From contig JACCLO010000006.1 of the NCBI GenBank assembly GCA_029448655.1, forward strand, positions 1,240,001-1,304,000: DNA of 64,000 nucleotides, written 5' to 3'. Made by a program: the position numbers and the translations under genes. The notes beneath the pieces were generated by a model. The model saw nothing but the letters and a program-made list of their open reading frames with translations. It ran no database searches and was not told where the DNA came from. The stretch comes from Wolfiporia cocos. Lineage: Eukaryota > Basidiomycota > Agaricomycetes > Polyporales > Phaeolaceae. The first letter of the stretch is position 1. Every line of letters begins with the position of its first letter. Shown here piece after piece: positions 10,401 to 17,745 of this stretch.

Positions 10401-12102
10401 CTATCTGTTTCAGTACTGCTCCTGTGGCGAACTGAGATGCATCTGTTTCGAGGATAAACGGTTTCTCCTTATCTGGTGTTCCTAGTGCGGGCGCCGTCGT
10501 GAATGCTTTCTTCATGAATTCGAATGCTTTCTGTTCTTTCTCCGTCCATTGGAACCCTGTCCCTGTGACCGTTTTTGTGAGGTCTACCAAGGGTCGGGCA
10601 TGCGTAGAGTAGTGATCGATAAATTTCCGATAGAAGTTCGCAAATCCTAGGAAGGATCTGACTTCTTTGAGATTTCGGGGAGTCGGCCACTCCTTAATCC
10701 CATTGAGTTTTGCTGGGTCCATCTGGATATTTCCTGGGGTGATGACTAGTCCCAGAAATTCGACTCTGTCGACACCGAAGGCGCATTTCTCGGGTTTCAC
10801 AAAGAGGTGGTTATCCACCAATCTCTGAAGGATCCGCCGCTCCCGTTCCTTGTGTATTTTCTCGTTTTCTGAGAAAATGAGGATGTCGTCCATATAAACA
10901 AGCACCCATCCTTCGAGGATTTCTTCTTTCAGGATTTCGTTCATCATTGCCTGAAAGGTCCCGGGTGCATTGCACAATCCGAAAAACATAACCGTGGGCT
11001 CGTACAACCCTCGGTTCGTTTTGAAAGCCGCTTTCCATTCGTCTCCTTTTTTGATTCGCACGTTGTTGTATCCCGCTCTAAGGTCCATTTTTGTGAAGAT
11101 CTTTGCTCCTTTTAGCTTTTCCAGGAGCTCTGAGATCAGTGGCAAGGGATAAACGTTCTTTATCGTCCCTTCATTCAGATATCGATAATCTTGACAGGGT
11201 CGTAGGCCGCTGTCTTTCTTTGGGACGAAAAAGAATGGTGACGCCATTGGGGATTTTGAAGGGACTATGAATCCCTTGGCCAAGTTTTCTTTTAGGAATT
11301 CGTCCAGCGCCTGTTGCTCTTTAGGCGAGAGTGCATAGACTTTGCAGTCTTTCGGTACGAAATCGGGTTTTAATTCGATTGCGTGGTCCCATGGTCTCGA
11401 TGGGGGAAACGCTGCTGCGGATTCCTTACTGAACACCTTGGCGAAGTCCAGTAGGTGTTTCGGGACCATCTCTTCAATCGTTCGTTCTGGTTCGGGGGTT
11501 TTTTGTGCGAATTCCTGGGATTTCGTCAGCGCTTTCCTGACAGCGTTGATGATTTGTATCTTTGTTCGGAACTTCTTTCGCGTCTCCCCTTTCTTTCCTA
11601 TGATCCTAGGGTTATCTTTTGCGAAGCGTCGGATCGCTTCGTACTCTTCGGGAGTATAGAGCCGCTGCGCTGTTTCTTCTGGCTGGTCCGTGGATCCGAA
11701 TCCTTTCTCCCCTCGTTCTGTTTCGTCTAGGTCTTCGACTTCTAAGATGTCGGGGGTGAGGTGTCGTTCGAAAATTATCTGGGCTATTCGCATGCCCGGA
11801 ATAATTCTATGCGCTTTGTCTGAGTAGTTGAAGACGATGGCTCCGACGTCTCCTCGGTAGTCCGAGTCTATGATTCCGGCTTGTACCACCAATCCGTGTC
11901 TGAGGGTGTTGCCTGATCGTCCGGCCAGCCTTCCATACGATCCCTTTGGGATCTTCATTTTTACTCCTGTGGAGACGAGTTTCCATCCTCCGGCGGGAAT
12001 CTCGGTTTCTTCTGCGGCGTAAAGGTCATACCCTGCAGCTTCTTGGGTCCCCCTTGTTGGAATTTTTCCTTCTGGGGCAACTACCATCTCCACTGTATCC
12101 AT
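7429..12102 (-). CDS. pol: Gypsy Pol: dUTPase, reverse transcriptase, RNase H, integrase, chromodomain
   Basis: Domains in order (residues from ATG 12102): dUTPase 10-140 with the family motifs AGYDLYA, GRLAGRSG, GIIDSDYRG, GMRIAQIIF and RGEKGFGSTD; reverse transcriptase about 240-450 with catalytic YMDD at 403-406; RNase H about 545-680 (ETDAS, YDRELLGI, DHQNLTYW); integrase with an HHCC-type N-terminus (about 766-807) and catalytic D838, D899 and E935, the last two 35 residues apart as in the D,D35E family; chromodomain about 1134-1184 (YEVEAILADR, FVKWKGY, NSWED). It copies element RNA into DNA and integrates it, and the chromodomain suggests targeting to modified chromatin. The frame stays open for 370 more residues without any domain and overlaps ORF3 there. 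Protease lies upstream in the same frame behind a TGA. Confidence 0.9.
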   Translation of the reverse strand: MDTVEMVVAPEGKIPTRGTQEAAGYDLYAAEETEIPAGGWKLVSTGVKMKIPKGSYGRLAGRSGNTLRHGLVVQAGIIDSDYRGDVGAIVFNYSDKAHRIIPGMRIAQIIFERHLTPDILEVEDLDETERGEKGFGSTDQPEETAQRLYTPEEYEAIRRFAKDNPRIIGKKGETRKKFRTKIQIINAVRKALTKSQEFAQKTPEPERTIEEMVPKHLLDFAKVFSKESAAAFPPSRPWDHAIELKPDFVPKDCKVYALSPKEQQALDEFLKENLAKGFIVPSKSPMASPFFFVPKKDSGLRPCQDYRYLNEGTIKNVYPLPLISELLEKLKGAKIFTKMDLRAGYNNVRIKKGDEWKAAFKTNRGLYEPTVMFFGLCNAPGTFQAMMNEILKEEILEGWVLVYMDDILIFSENEKIHKERERRILQRLVDNHLFVKPEKCAFGVDRVEFLGLVITPGNIQMDPAKLNGIKEWPTPRNLKEVRSFLGFANFYRKFIDHYSTHARPLVDLTKTVTGTGFQWTEKEQKAFEFMKKAFTTAPALGTPDKEKPFILETDASQFATGAVLKQIDETGSERPVGYLSQSLTPTERNYEIYDRELLGIVRALEEWRHLLEGAPHRILIRSDHQNLTYWRSAQRLNRRQARWHLFLSQFDLKLQHVPGRKLVMADTLSKLYHLDKSNEDNEGITMIPDELVVHAIQIPIIDRIKNANDRDESAEQAIRALGGTGEFPARTTADEWQQTDGILLYRGRMYVPKDEGLRRDVISKYHDTIPAGHPGIWGTTVQVTTHFWWPDMRTMIAEYVRGCAICQQMKPDRNQLKPPLQPIPTREDALPFSQCSVDFVTDLPRVGKYDSMMVIVDHGLSKAISLTPCDKTITSEGAAEIFHRKIYSLYGIPRKIISDRGPQFASKLFKELCKLQGTESAMSTAYHPQTDGQTERMNQQIEVYLRIYCMNDPFQWVQRLPDVEFAHNTRRTENRPAPLEIILGYVPRGFPDYDRVGNVPAAVDRIKKIKEARKMAFIAHELAQKRMAGRFLRELPKLEKGDKVWLDAKNLTIPYESNKLAPKREGPFTITEKMGPTTYRLQLPTSWKVHPVFHAALLKPFKETRVHGPNYLRPPPDVIKGQEEYEVEAILADRWKGKKHQYFVKWKGYATADNSWEDKANLEHSKELIKDYHRTRVRTTPALENRTVIVCRRLATSSPAVPRPPAMQIVEKADREVRHQEGTPPSIYRLDTPSSGTGPRDLLLAEPMAGRPSSTSRRTSPTFTARTRTSPRTSSEWRGRSERRERDSSYSPTDLSTDWPPPRRPDYDMHSTTSRIASTLLPVDPNTHRDPPAFSPPTNDAELQGRLILWRAIEYYFRCLPRLRGPAEQELETRRHVFLVWEATGDVNHLHARRALGLPQRDSEERIARRLFDDLLQCRVLPARSLSEVRGSTNETPPPYQHGPHETSTEPHTTGGTNITNTSAISLPYGYQRGPHPSSRVDNVVPLTTGSSTAPIIFAELVGSINQVIDRMNATNTSYGELLRPRPSAGTATSTTSRTPRHSEEGNLENSSRPTNA
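7472..8533 (-). CDS. Gypsy ORF3: 353-aa protein with two zinc knuckles, overlapping the pol frame
   Basis: The ATG at 8533 lies just after the chromodomain codons of pol (which end near 8550), in another frame, and the ORF runs to 7472. The frame is also open upstream to 8701. Near the C-terminus are two consecutive CCHC-type motifs: C-x2-C-x4-H-x4-C (CRQCGSANHWILDC) and C-x2-C-x6-H-x4-C (CRTCGLNQPGHRQNEC). The middle is Arg- and Pro-rich, and an N-terminal stretch (about residues 50-110) is helical. The location, 3' of integrase, is where some elements carry an extra or env-like gene, but there is no signal peptide or membrane segment. Inference: a nucleic-acid-binding accessory protein. Both frames are open for over 1 kb, and I favour this one because of the zinc motifs. 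Confidence 0.6.
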   Translation of the reverse strand: MSTTRHQLPRRTTTPGDADRREGRPRGTPPRRYSPQHLQIRHALLWYRAEGPFAGRADGWSALFDITQDLTHVYSSYQNITEDLVRMEGQIRAQREGLELLTDRLIDRLAATTTARLRHALNDFEDREHVAPSRPEYTPRPARFFTPDERRRVARPFDFMEGDRVLFPLPTETQRARRTGVRDPTPRISGMGGNGRREPPARPTSPRATPARQRRANSTPPIRRSPSVQSITREEFERGAREHERDTASLPTWAARNLHRAAHHWRYQHNEYLRDIPSLRVPARPSPEQSCRQCGSANHWILDCPDYICRTCGLNQPGHRQNECHQHFVWRTPTTPSLSGNGDIYNEQDAEAL

Positions 12103-12147
12103 TCGGATCGTGGCTTCCTGTTTCTTTTCTTCTGCCCCTAGTATCGA

Positions 12148-12573
12148 TCATACATCGACTGTTTGGTCCTTCCAGTCGATTGTGGGGTTTTCGTCTTTTA
12201 GCCATCCATACCCTAGAATCATATTTTCCGTTCCTATTGATCCTACCAGGAATCGGACTTTTCGCGTTTTCTGGGTCTTCGGATATCGTAGTAGTATGGT
12301 AGCTTCTCGGTCTATTCGCCCATCTTTGTTTTCTGTTCCGTCAACATTTTTGACGATGATCGGGTTCTTCAAGGGTTGTGTGGGCACCTTGTATTTTTCT
12401 ACCACTCTGCTGTGGATCAGGTTTGACATTGCTCCTGAGTCGATTAGTGCATTGCACTTCACGGGTTTTGCCAGCGTCATGATTACCGGGATGAAGAGGG
12501 ATCGATTCTTCTCGAACGAGGTAATTACATGCGCTGCTTTCTCGGAGGGTAAGACCGTGGGCTTCCCTCCTAG
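12148..12573 (-). CDS. Gypsy protease (retropepsin) segment, in the pol frame but ending at a TGA
   Basis: The frame is open across the end of gag. It contains the aspartic-protease signature ALIDSGAMSNLIH and, about 70 residues later, the hydrophobic ILGYGWL.  It cleaves Gag-Pol during particle maturation in this family. It lies in the -1 frame relative to gag, with a TTTT run just before the gag stop at 12570-12572, which could allow a -1 slip, although no canonical slippery heptamer is visible. It ends at TGA 12150-12148, in frame with the dUTPase-RT ORF that begins 46 bases on. This is either stop-codon readthrough or, more simply, a point mutation in this copy. Confidence 0.75.
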   Translation of the reverse strand, partial: LGGKPTVLPSEKAAHVITSFEKNRSLFIPVIMTLAKPVKCNALIDSGAMSNLIHSRVVEKYKVPTQPLKNPIIVKNVDGTENKDGRIDREATILLRYPKTQKTRKVRFLVGSIGTENMILGYGWLKDENPTIDWKDQTVDV

Positions 12574-13361
12574 GCAAAATCCTGTTCTTCTACGAGCCGT
12601 GCTAGGAGCTCGGGGTTCTTGGCTTTCAGAGCCCTAATTGCTGTGACCGCCCTGTTAGCGGTGATGTATTCAGTCTCTTCCTCGGAGACTTCTTCGATGC
12701 GAGCTTCTTGCTCGGCTTCTTCTTCTTCGGTTTTTCGAGTAGTCCGCCTAGGGCGGGCTGGCTTCCTCGGCCTCTTCGGGCAGTCTCGCGACATATGTCC
12801 TGGCTGATGACAGGTGAAGCATTTTCCCTTCTTGATGTGATCGTCCCTTTCCTGGGTGGTCATTCGATCTACATCCATCGCATTCGGATCTTTCGGTGCG
12901 GTTGTCTGTGGAGCACTAGTGCGTCCGTTATTCTGGTTCGAGGCTTGCCAAGCCTTTTTCTTGACAAACGGTTTATCCCGTTTCAAGAATATCTTGTACG
13001 TATTTTCATAGTACGAGGCAGCGGACTGCCATTCATCAATGGTCGCTGGTAGCGGCCGAACGCCGATGATGTATCGGGTCGTGTGTTCGGGTAACCCTTT
13101 CTCAAAGAGGGTTATGAGCAACGCGTTCCTGTCCGCGCTGTATCGATCGTACTGGGCCTTTCCGGCCAAGTTGTTGAACTCGGTGATATAATCATCAATG
13201 TCCTTCCTGTCCTGGATTACGTCCAGGATTTTCTTCCGCGCCTTCTGTACCTCTTCGATGGCTCCGAAGGCTTTCTGGAAGTCTGCATCAAACTGTGCAA
13301 GACTAGGCGGGAAGAATCGTTTCGTCTGGGGGTTCGTATAAAACGGTGATAATTCTGTTTC
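12570..13361 (-). pseudogene. gag: Gypsy gag, 3' half (capsid and zinc knuckle), cut by an LTR
   Basis: The frame enters from the neighbouring LTR, whose bases supply an artificial ATG at 13439. Real Gag sequence begins at 13361, next to the GTTTC/GAAAC target duplication. It carries capsid-type sequence (FDADFQKAFGAIEEVQ, DIDDYITEFNNLAG) and a CCHC knuckle CFTCHQPGHMSRDC, followed by an acidic tail. The missing N-terminal half lies at 14036-15095 in opposite orientation. Ignoring the LTR, the two halves are out of frame by one base near a run of T, so this gag is broken independently of the inversion. Confidence 0.85.
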
Positions 13362-13989
13362 TGTTACGGTTATTTTGACTTTTTGAATATCGTCAGAACT
13401 CACCACTGGGCGAATACGATACAGGGACTTGTTGCGCAACCAACTCCCCTGGCTACTCGTGACTCTACTGGGCGCATCCCCAGTTGTACTAGTCTATAGG
13501 GCACGTTTCATCTTTGGCAGACCCAACTCTGCCACCGTTTCATGTTCATCGTTTGTTAGCTGATAGATGGCGTTCAACCGCCATCATTCCTATCTATCGT
13601 CTCAGGTATATCACTACATACCTATCAAACGTTTGGTACTATAGCATAGATAGTATCGGTGACATCTGGGACGGACTTGACCCCTGAAACCCAACGTGGT
13701 ATATAAACTAATGTACTTACTGTCGAGGCTCTTCAGCTTGACCTTGTTGTATAAACAAGAAGTCTTATACTCGTTCTCAAACGTAGGAAACTACGCTCAG
13801 TATTTCTCGCTCGAGCAACCGAACGACTAAGTCCTCGAAGTGCACACTGACTTCTCGGACTTAGGAACTTCACCTAGAACTTGAAGGCATCTAACGAGCA
13901 TTTGCCTTGCATACGGCTATACGCCCACGTGCAGAAGAACGATCTATATTCGCGACTCGAATATACAAACGGGTATTCGACCCGTAACA
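13362..13989 (+). repeat. inner Gypsy LTR (628 bp, short form), inverted relative to the host element
   Basis: It reads TGTTACGGTTATTTTG to CGACCCGTAACA on the plus strand, opposite to the outer LTRs. The base pairs outside its left end are GTTTC (13357-13361). It lacks the 80-bp segment found in the 3' LTR and the solo LTR. It has the same length as the LTR at 15096-15723, consistent with the two having exchanged sequence during the inversion. Confidence 0.88.
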
Positions 13990-13990
13990 G

Positions 13991-14001
13991 AAGGTCGAGC
14001 T
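13991..14001 (+). promoter_or_regulatory. candidate self-primed primer-binding site (11 nt)
   Basis: The sequence AAGGTCGAGCT, two bases after the LTR end, is the exact complement of AGCTCGACCTT in the LTR (intact in the 3' LTR, the LTR at 15096-15723 and the solo LTR; one mismatch in the adjacent LTR). That LTR sequence begins about 26 bases after the TATATAAAC box, where transcription should start. This is the arrangement known from Tf1/sushi-type elements, in which the 5' end of the RNA folds back and primes minus-strand synthesis. There is no TGG start as in tRNA-primed elements. Confidence 0.65.
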
Positions 14002-14035
14002 TATCACACCCTCACCTATCACGGTGTAAGGGCAC

Positions 14036-15095
14036 ATGATATTTGGACCAGAATTCCCAGCACGACTGATTGAACTCTTGCCCGAGGACATTCAGGGAGT
14101 CTACAGACTCAACCGATACGAGTGGACTGACACCATTGGAGCCTTCCGTAACCGCGGAGGAATTGTTGTCATTCCAAGAGAAGATAGGGCATCGAAGTGG
14201 GTAGAAGTATACCCCTCCGCAAGAACGACCGCTTGGGAAATAACGCGTGAAGCATTCGAACGATTCGGAGAAATCCCTCCGATGTCAACCGCGACGTTGA
14301 CCGAAAACGAAACCGAAACCATCAACAGAACCTTCGATGCCGATGGAAATACGAATCAGCCTTCGGGCGACACAGGAATGGCAGGAACTGAGCGCATCGG
14401 AGATGATGGGAGAAATCCTGGAAACTTTACAGGAACAGATAACAGCCAGACCGGAGGACAGGACCCTCCAAGATTTATATCTGCTTTTGCGCAGAGTGGG
14501 ATTGGGCCTATGGCTGGAGGAACAGACCTCTTTGGAAACCCCCCACAGAACGCACCCGGAATGGGTAGCGGAGGAAATCCGTCTTGGACTAGCCCAAGCG
14601 GAGGAATGGGAACGACAAACCCAGGAACATGGCCTTCAGGCCTATTTGGACGAACCTCCGCAGGTACAAGCGGAGGAGGACTGGGAGGAAACTTCGGACT
14701 CGGAGGAGGGAATGCCCCCCCTCCTGGAGGACTCGGAGGAGGAGCCCCCGCGAACCCCGGAGGAGGAAACCCTGGAGGGAACCCAGGGAACCCCGGAGGA
14801 AACCCAGGAAACCCGGGTGGAGGATACCCGGGAGGAGGAGGACCCCCAGGAGGGCCTCCACCACCGAATGCGCCGCAGCCTCAACCTCCGGCGCCGAACC
14901 CGTACTACCGACCCCCGATGATAAAGATCAATCCCCCAGACGTATTTGACGGGGAAAGATCCGACATGCAGAACTTCATAAACCAGTGCAATTCCTGGTT
15001 TACGATGTACGAAACGTCATTTCAGAACGACGTTCAGAGAGTGATCTTTATCCTCTCTTATATTTCAAACAAGGGGAAAACGGGCCAATGGAAAC
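14036..15095 (+). pseudogene. gag: Gypsy gag, 5' half, in inverted orientation
   Basis: The frame opens 35 bases after the primer-binding site. It encodes a polar N-terminus, a Gly/Pro/Asn-rich low-complexity stretch (about residues 160-285, repeated GGNPGN units), then Gag matrix/capsid-like sequence (INPPDVFDGERSDMQNFINQ, FILSYISNKGKTGQW). It stops being Gag at the GAAAC duplication (15091-15095), where the next LTR begins. It is the missing front of the gag at 12570-13361 and lies on the opposite strand because of the inversion. Confidence 0.82.
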
Positions 15096-15723
15096 TGTTA
15101 CGGGTCGAATACCCGTTCGTATATTTGAGTCGCGAATATAGATCGTTCTTCTGCACGTGGGCGTATAGCCGTATGCAAGGCAAATGCTCGTTAGATGCCT
15201 TCAAGTTCTAGGTGAAGTTCCTAAGTCCGAGAAGTCAGTGTGCACTTCGAGGACTTAGTCGTTCGGTTGCTCGAGTGAGAAATACTGAGCGTAGTTTCCT
15301 ACGTTTGAGAATGAGTATAAGACTTCTTGTTTATACAACAAGGTCGAGCTGAAGAGCCTCGACAGTAAGTACATTAGTTTATATACCACGTTGGGTTTCA
15401 GGGGTCAAGTCCGTCCCAGATGTCACCGATACTATCTATGCTATAGTACCAAACGTTTGATAGGTATGTAGTGATATACCTGAGACGATAGATAGGAATG
15501 ATGGTGGTTGAACGCCATCTATCAGCTAACAAACGATGAACATGAAACGGTGGCAGAGTTGGATCTGCCAAAGATGAAACGCGCCCTATAGACTAGTACA
15601 ACTGGGGATGCGCCCAGTAGAGTCACGAGTAGCCAGGGGAGTTGGTTGCGCAACAAGTCCCTGTATCGTATTCGCCCAATGGTGAGTTCTGTCGATATTT
15701 GAAAAATCAAAATAACCGTAACA
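15096..15723 (-). repeat. outer 5' LTR of the Gypsy element (628 bp, short form)
   Basis: On the minus strand it reads TGTTACGGTTATTTTG to ACCCGTAACA, the same orientation as the 3' LTR. GCCTT follows at 15724-15728 and matches 6705-6709, so this is the true outer edge of the insertion. It lacks the 80-bp segment kept by the other outer LTR, which is unexpected for two LTRs made in one integration and points to later exchange with the nested LTR. Confidence 0.9.
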
Positions 15724-15784
15724 GCCTTAGGCGCTCACGTACCGTCCACCTACACAACAACCCCTACGCATCGTCCACCTCACC

Positions 15785-16918
15785 ATGAACCCCCCACGCA
15801 CCGTCCCTGGCACACAGAGGGTCCCTAACGACATCACCCCCGCTACCTTTGCCTTTGATCTACTTTTCAACGCCGCCCAAAGCATTCACCGGGCGCATGA
15901 AACCACCCCATCAACTTACGCTCTTCCTCTCTGGAAGATGCATGTATCCTACCTTCTCACCGCTATCACCCATGGTGCCAATGAATTGGCCCACACTGAA
16001 CTCCCTTCCCTGCTCACCTTGCAGCAGGACGTCAACAACTTGTGCTCCACCTCACCTCACTCCTAGTGCCCACTTTCAACAACCCTTTGCCCACCCCCCC
16101 CCCACCCCCTCCACCCCTAAGCCATGCACCACTCCATCCACACGCCTCACCTCAAACACGTTTCCAAACGATCTCTCCGACCCACCCCGAAGAAGCTCGA
16201 ACCGCGTCTACACTGGGTTCCGAATCGTCCCGAGACACCACCTCAAACACCATCCCCACAACCTTCACCTCCTCGTACCCCATCACCCACCCCAAGTCAT
16301 CACTCTGTCAACTCTGTCGACACCGTCGAATTCCTACTCGAGCCACCCCTGTATGATCACCCTATTGGGCCCCTCGAGAAGCCCCTTTACGACCGTCCTG
16401 CAGGTCCTATGGAAGGACCTATCTACGACCGACCCACTGGTCCTATGGAAGGACCACTTTATTCACGACCCGCCGGCCCCAAACCGTGGGGTGACGTGTT
16501 GTACACACCTCCTCATATCTTCGTCCCCACCCATTCTCTTACCCTCCAAATCAACAACGTCCTTCGACGTCCCTCCACGACCACCGAGCCTTACGACTCT
16601 CACCTACTCAGCATGGAATGGTACGAGGTGCTCCGGAACACCATGTTCTGGTACCGTCTTCACCGTGCCAACGTCCAGCACAATGACCCTATTCAATTCT
16701 CCAACTTCAACTGGATCAACGACAAATCCACGAAACTCCGATCCTCCATTTACGTATCCTTCCCCGACAACAACACACATGTCATCCTCGAACACATTGA
16801 AGAATCTCTTGCCGGCGTCCAACGCATCGCCCGCAAATGCAACGTATTCAACCCTCAGATCTCTTGGGAGATCGTCACCTCCACACCCTTCTCTGCAGCG
16901 AGTACTTCTGCGTCATAG
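15785..16918 (+). CDS. unidentified Pro-rich protein with 12-residue repeats, in two ORFs of one frame
   Basis: Two ORFs lie in one frame: 15785-16066 (93 aa, helical) and 16124-16918 (264 aa). Between them are a TAG at 16064-16066, a C-rich tract and a TAA, so either an intron I cannot place removes them or the gene is broken. The second ORF has an SP-rich segment, four 12-residue repeats (residues 75-122), and a globular C-terminal 140 residues with no family I recognise. The C-rich base composition is unlike the neighbours. Its natural promoter appears to be the TATA at 6634, now separated from it by the 9-kb Gypsy insertion. Confidence 0.45.
16346..16489 (+). repeat. four tandem 36-bp coding repeats
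   Basis: Four consecutive in-frame units encode PLYDHPIGPLEK, PLYDRPAGPMEG, PIYDRPTGPMEG and PLYSRPAGPKPW. The 36-bp period keeps the frame, and the changes are mostly conservative, so the repeat is under coding constraint or is recent. Confidence 0.8.
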
Positions 16919-17072
16919 TTATCCTTTTTCTACTCATTTTCCACCCGTATTCCCAAGTATTTATTGAACAAGCGTCGGCCTAACTCAGGGCCCGTATGAC
17001 GTTAGTTCCACTCCTTCGGAGTACCTTCGACCCCTTCCCCTTTCACTACAACTAACAGACGTCCCATCACTA

Positions 17073-17202
17073 ACACCACCCTACTCATATTTGCGATACT
17101 CTTTACCTTCGACCATGGGCTCTAGCAGCTGCCGCACATGTACATAGTATACTGACTGCGGGGTATAAATGGTTGTCTCTCTCTCTCTCAGCAATCACCT
17201 GA
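17073..17202 (+). repeat. 130-bp direct repeat, right copy, with TATA and CT tract
   Basis: It matches 6544-6672, with TATAAA at 17164-17169, a TCTCTCTCTC tract, and CAGCAATCACCTGA at its end. GATTGGAA occurs just outside it (17207-17214) and also at 6417-6424, outside the left copy. The pair of direct repeats brackets the unidentified ORF, and now also the Gypsy element, like the ends of an older non-autonomous LTR-type unit. Confidence 0.65.
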
Positions 17203-17334
17203 CCTCGATTGGAAGCGCCGCGCGCGCGTTACAACTTGTTTACAATTGATTGTATTTAGTTGCAATTTATATTGATTACGTGTTCATTACTATTAGTTGC
17301 GTTGCATTGCAACGCGCGCTCGGTTTGCCCGACA

Positions 17335-17742
17335 TAGCTTGCCCATCACCGCGCCATCAGTTTGCCATCGCCGCGCCATCCTGCGCCCTGGCAACACCGC
17401 AGACCCCAAATTGCAACATGGTGCGGGTGTGTATAATATCCCATGGGCCGAGCCATTGCGCTGACCATCTGATCATGACAACGTTCCCTCGATTGCGTCA
17501 ATGTAATGCATCGGGCTCAGCCCGACCGAATGCGCATTTGACATGGCTGACCCACATAGATTCAGCGATATAACCGGTATGGACCATAGTGTAAAAGAAG
17601 CCCTTCGGAGTGCCTGGAGGGTCTCGCGGAGATTTACATGTCCACATTATAACAACAGTGTTGCAATTTGGGGTCTGCGGCGTTGCCAGGGCGCAGGATG
17701 GCGCGGCGATGGCAGACTGATGGCGCAGTGATGGGCAAGCTA
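17335..17742. mobile_element. 408-bp foldback element with 84-bp inverted ends
   Basis: 17335-17418 (TAGCTTGCCCATCACCGCGC to AATTGCAACA) is the reverse complement of 17659-17742 with few differences. The 240-bp interior has no coding capacity. The ends could be read as a TA duplication plus GCTTGCCC, but a two-base duplication is not evidence. It is a MITE or foldback of unknown superfamily. Confidence 0.75.
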
Positions 17743-17745
17743 GGT

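Larger units (their letters stand above)
6710..15723 (-). mobile_element. Ty3/Gypsy chromovirus with a nested LTR and an internal inversion
   Basis: The element is bounded by LTRs ending TGTTACGG and CGTAACA and by the 5-bp target duplication GCCTT (6705-6709 and 15724-15728). Reading on the minus strand, it consists of LTR (15723-15096), an inverted gag 5' half, an inverted LTR (13989-13362), the gag 3' half, protease, dUTPase-RT-RNaseH-integrase-chromodomain, a zinc-knuckle ORF, and LTR (7417-6710). The inner LTRs carry GAAAC beside 15096 and its complement GTTTC beside 13362. This fits an LTR insertion into gag in opposite orientation, followed by recombination between the inverted LTRs. 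The copy cannot make an intact Gag, and protease and pol are split by a stop, so it is probably defective. Confidence 0.9.

Noticed and set aside
14337..14949. Long ORFs in the other frames over the Gly-rich part of gag.
   Set aside because: They arise from the GGA-rich repeats and have repetitive Glu/Arg composition. The Gag frame carries recognisable capsid-type sequence.
15849..16967. A 372-aa ORF overlapping the unidentified Pro-rich gene in another frame.
   Set aside because: It is Pro/Ser/Thr-rich only because the DNA is C-rich; the 12-residue repeats and less biased composition are in the 16124 frame.
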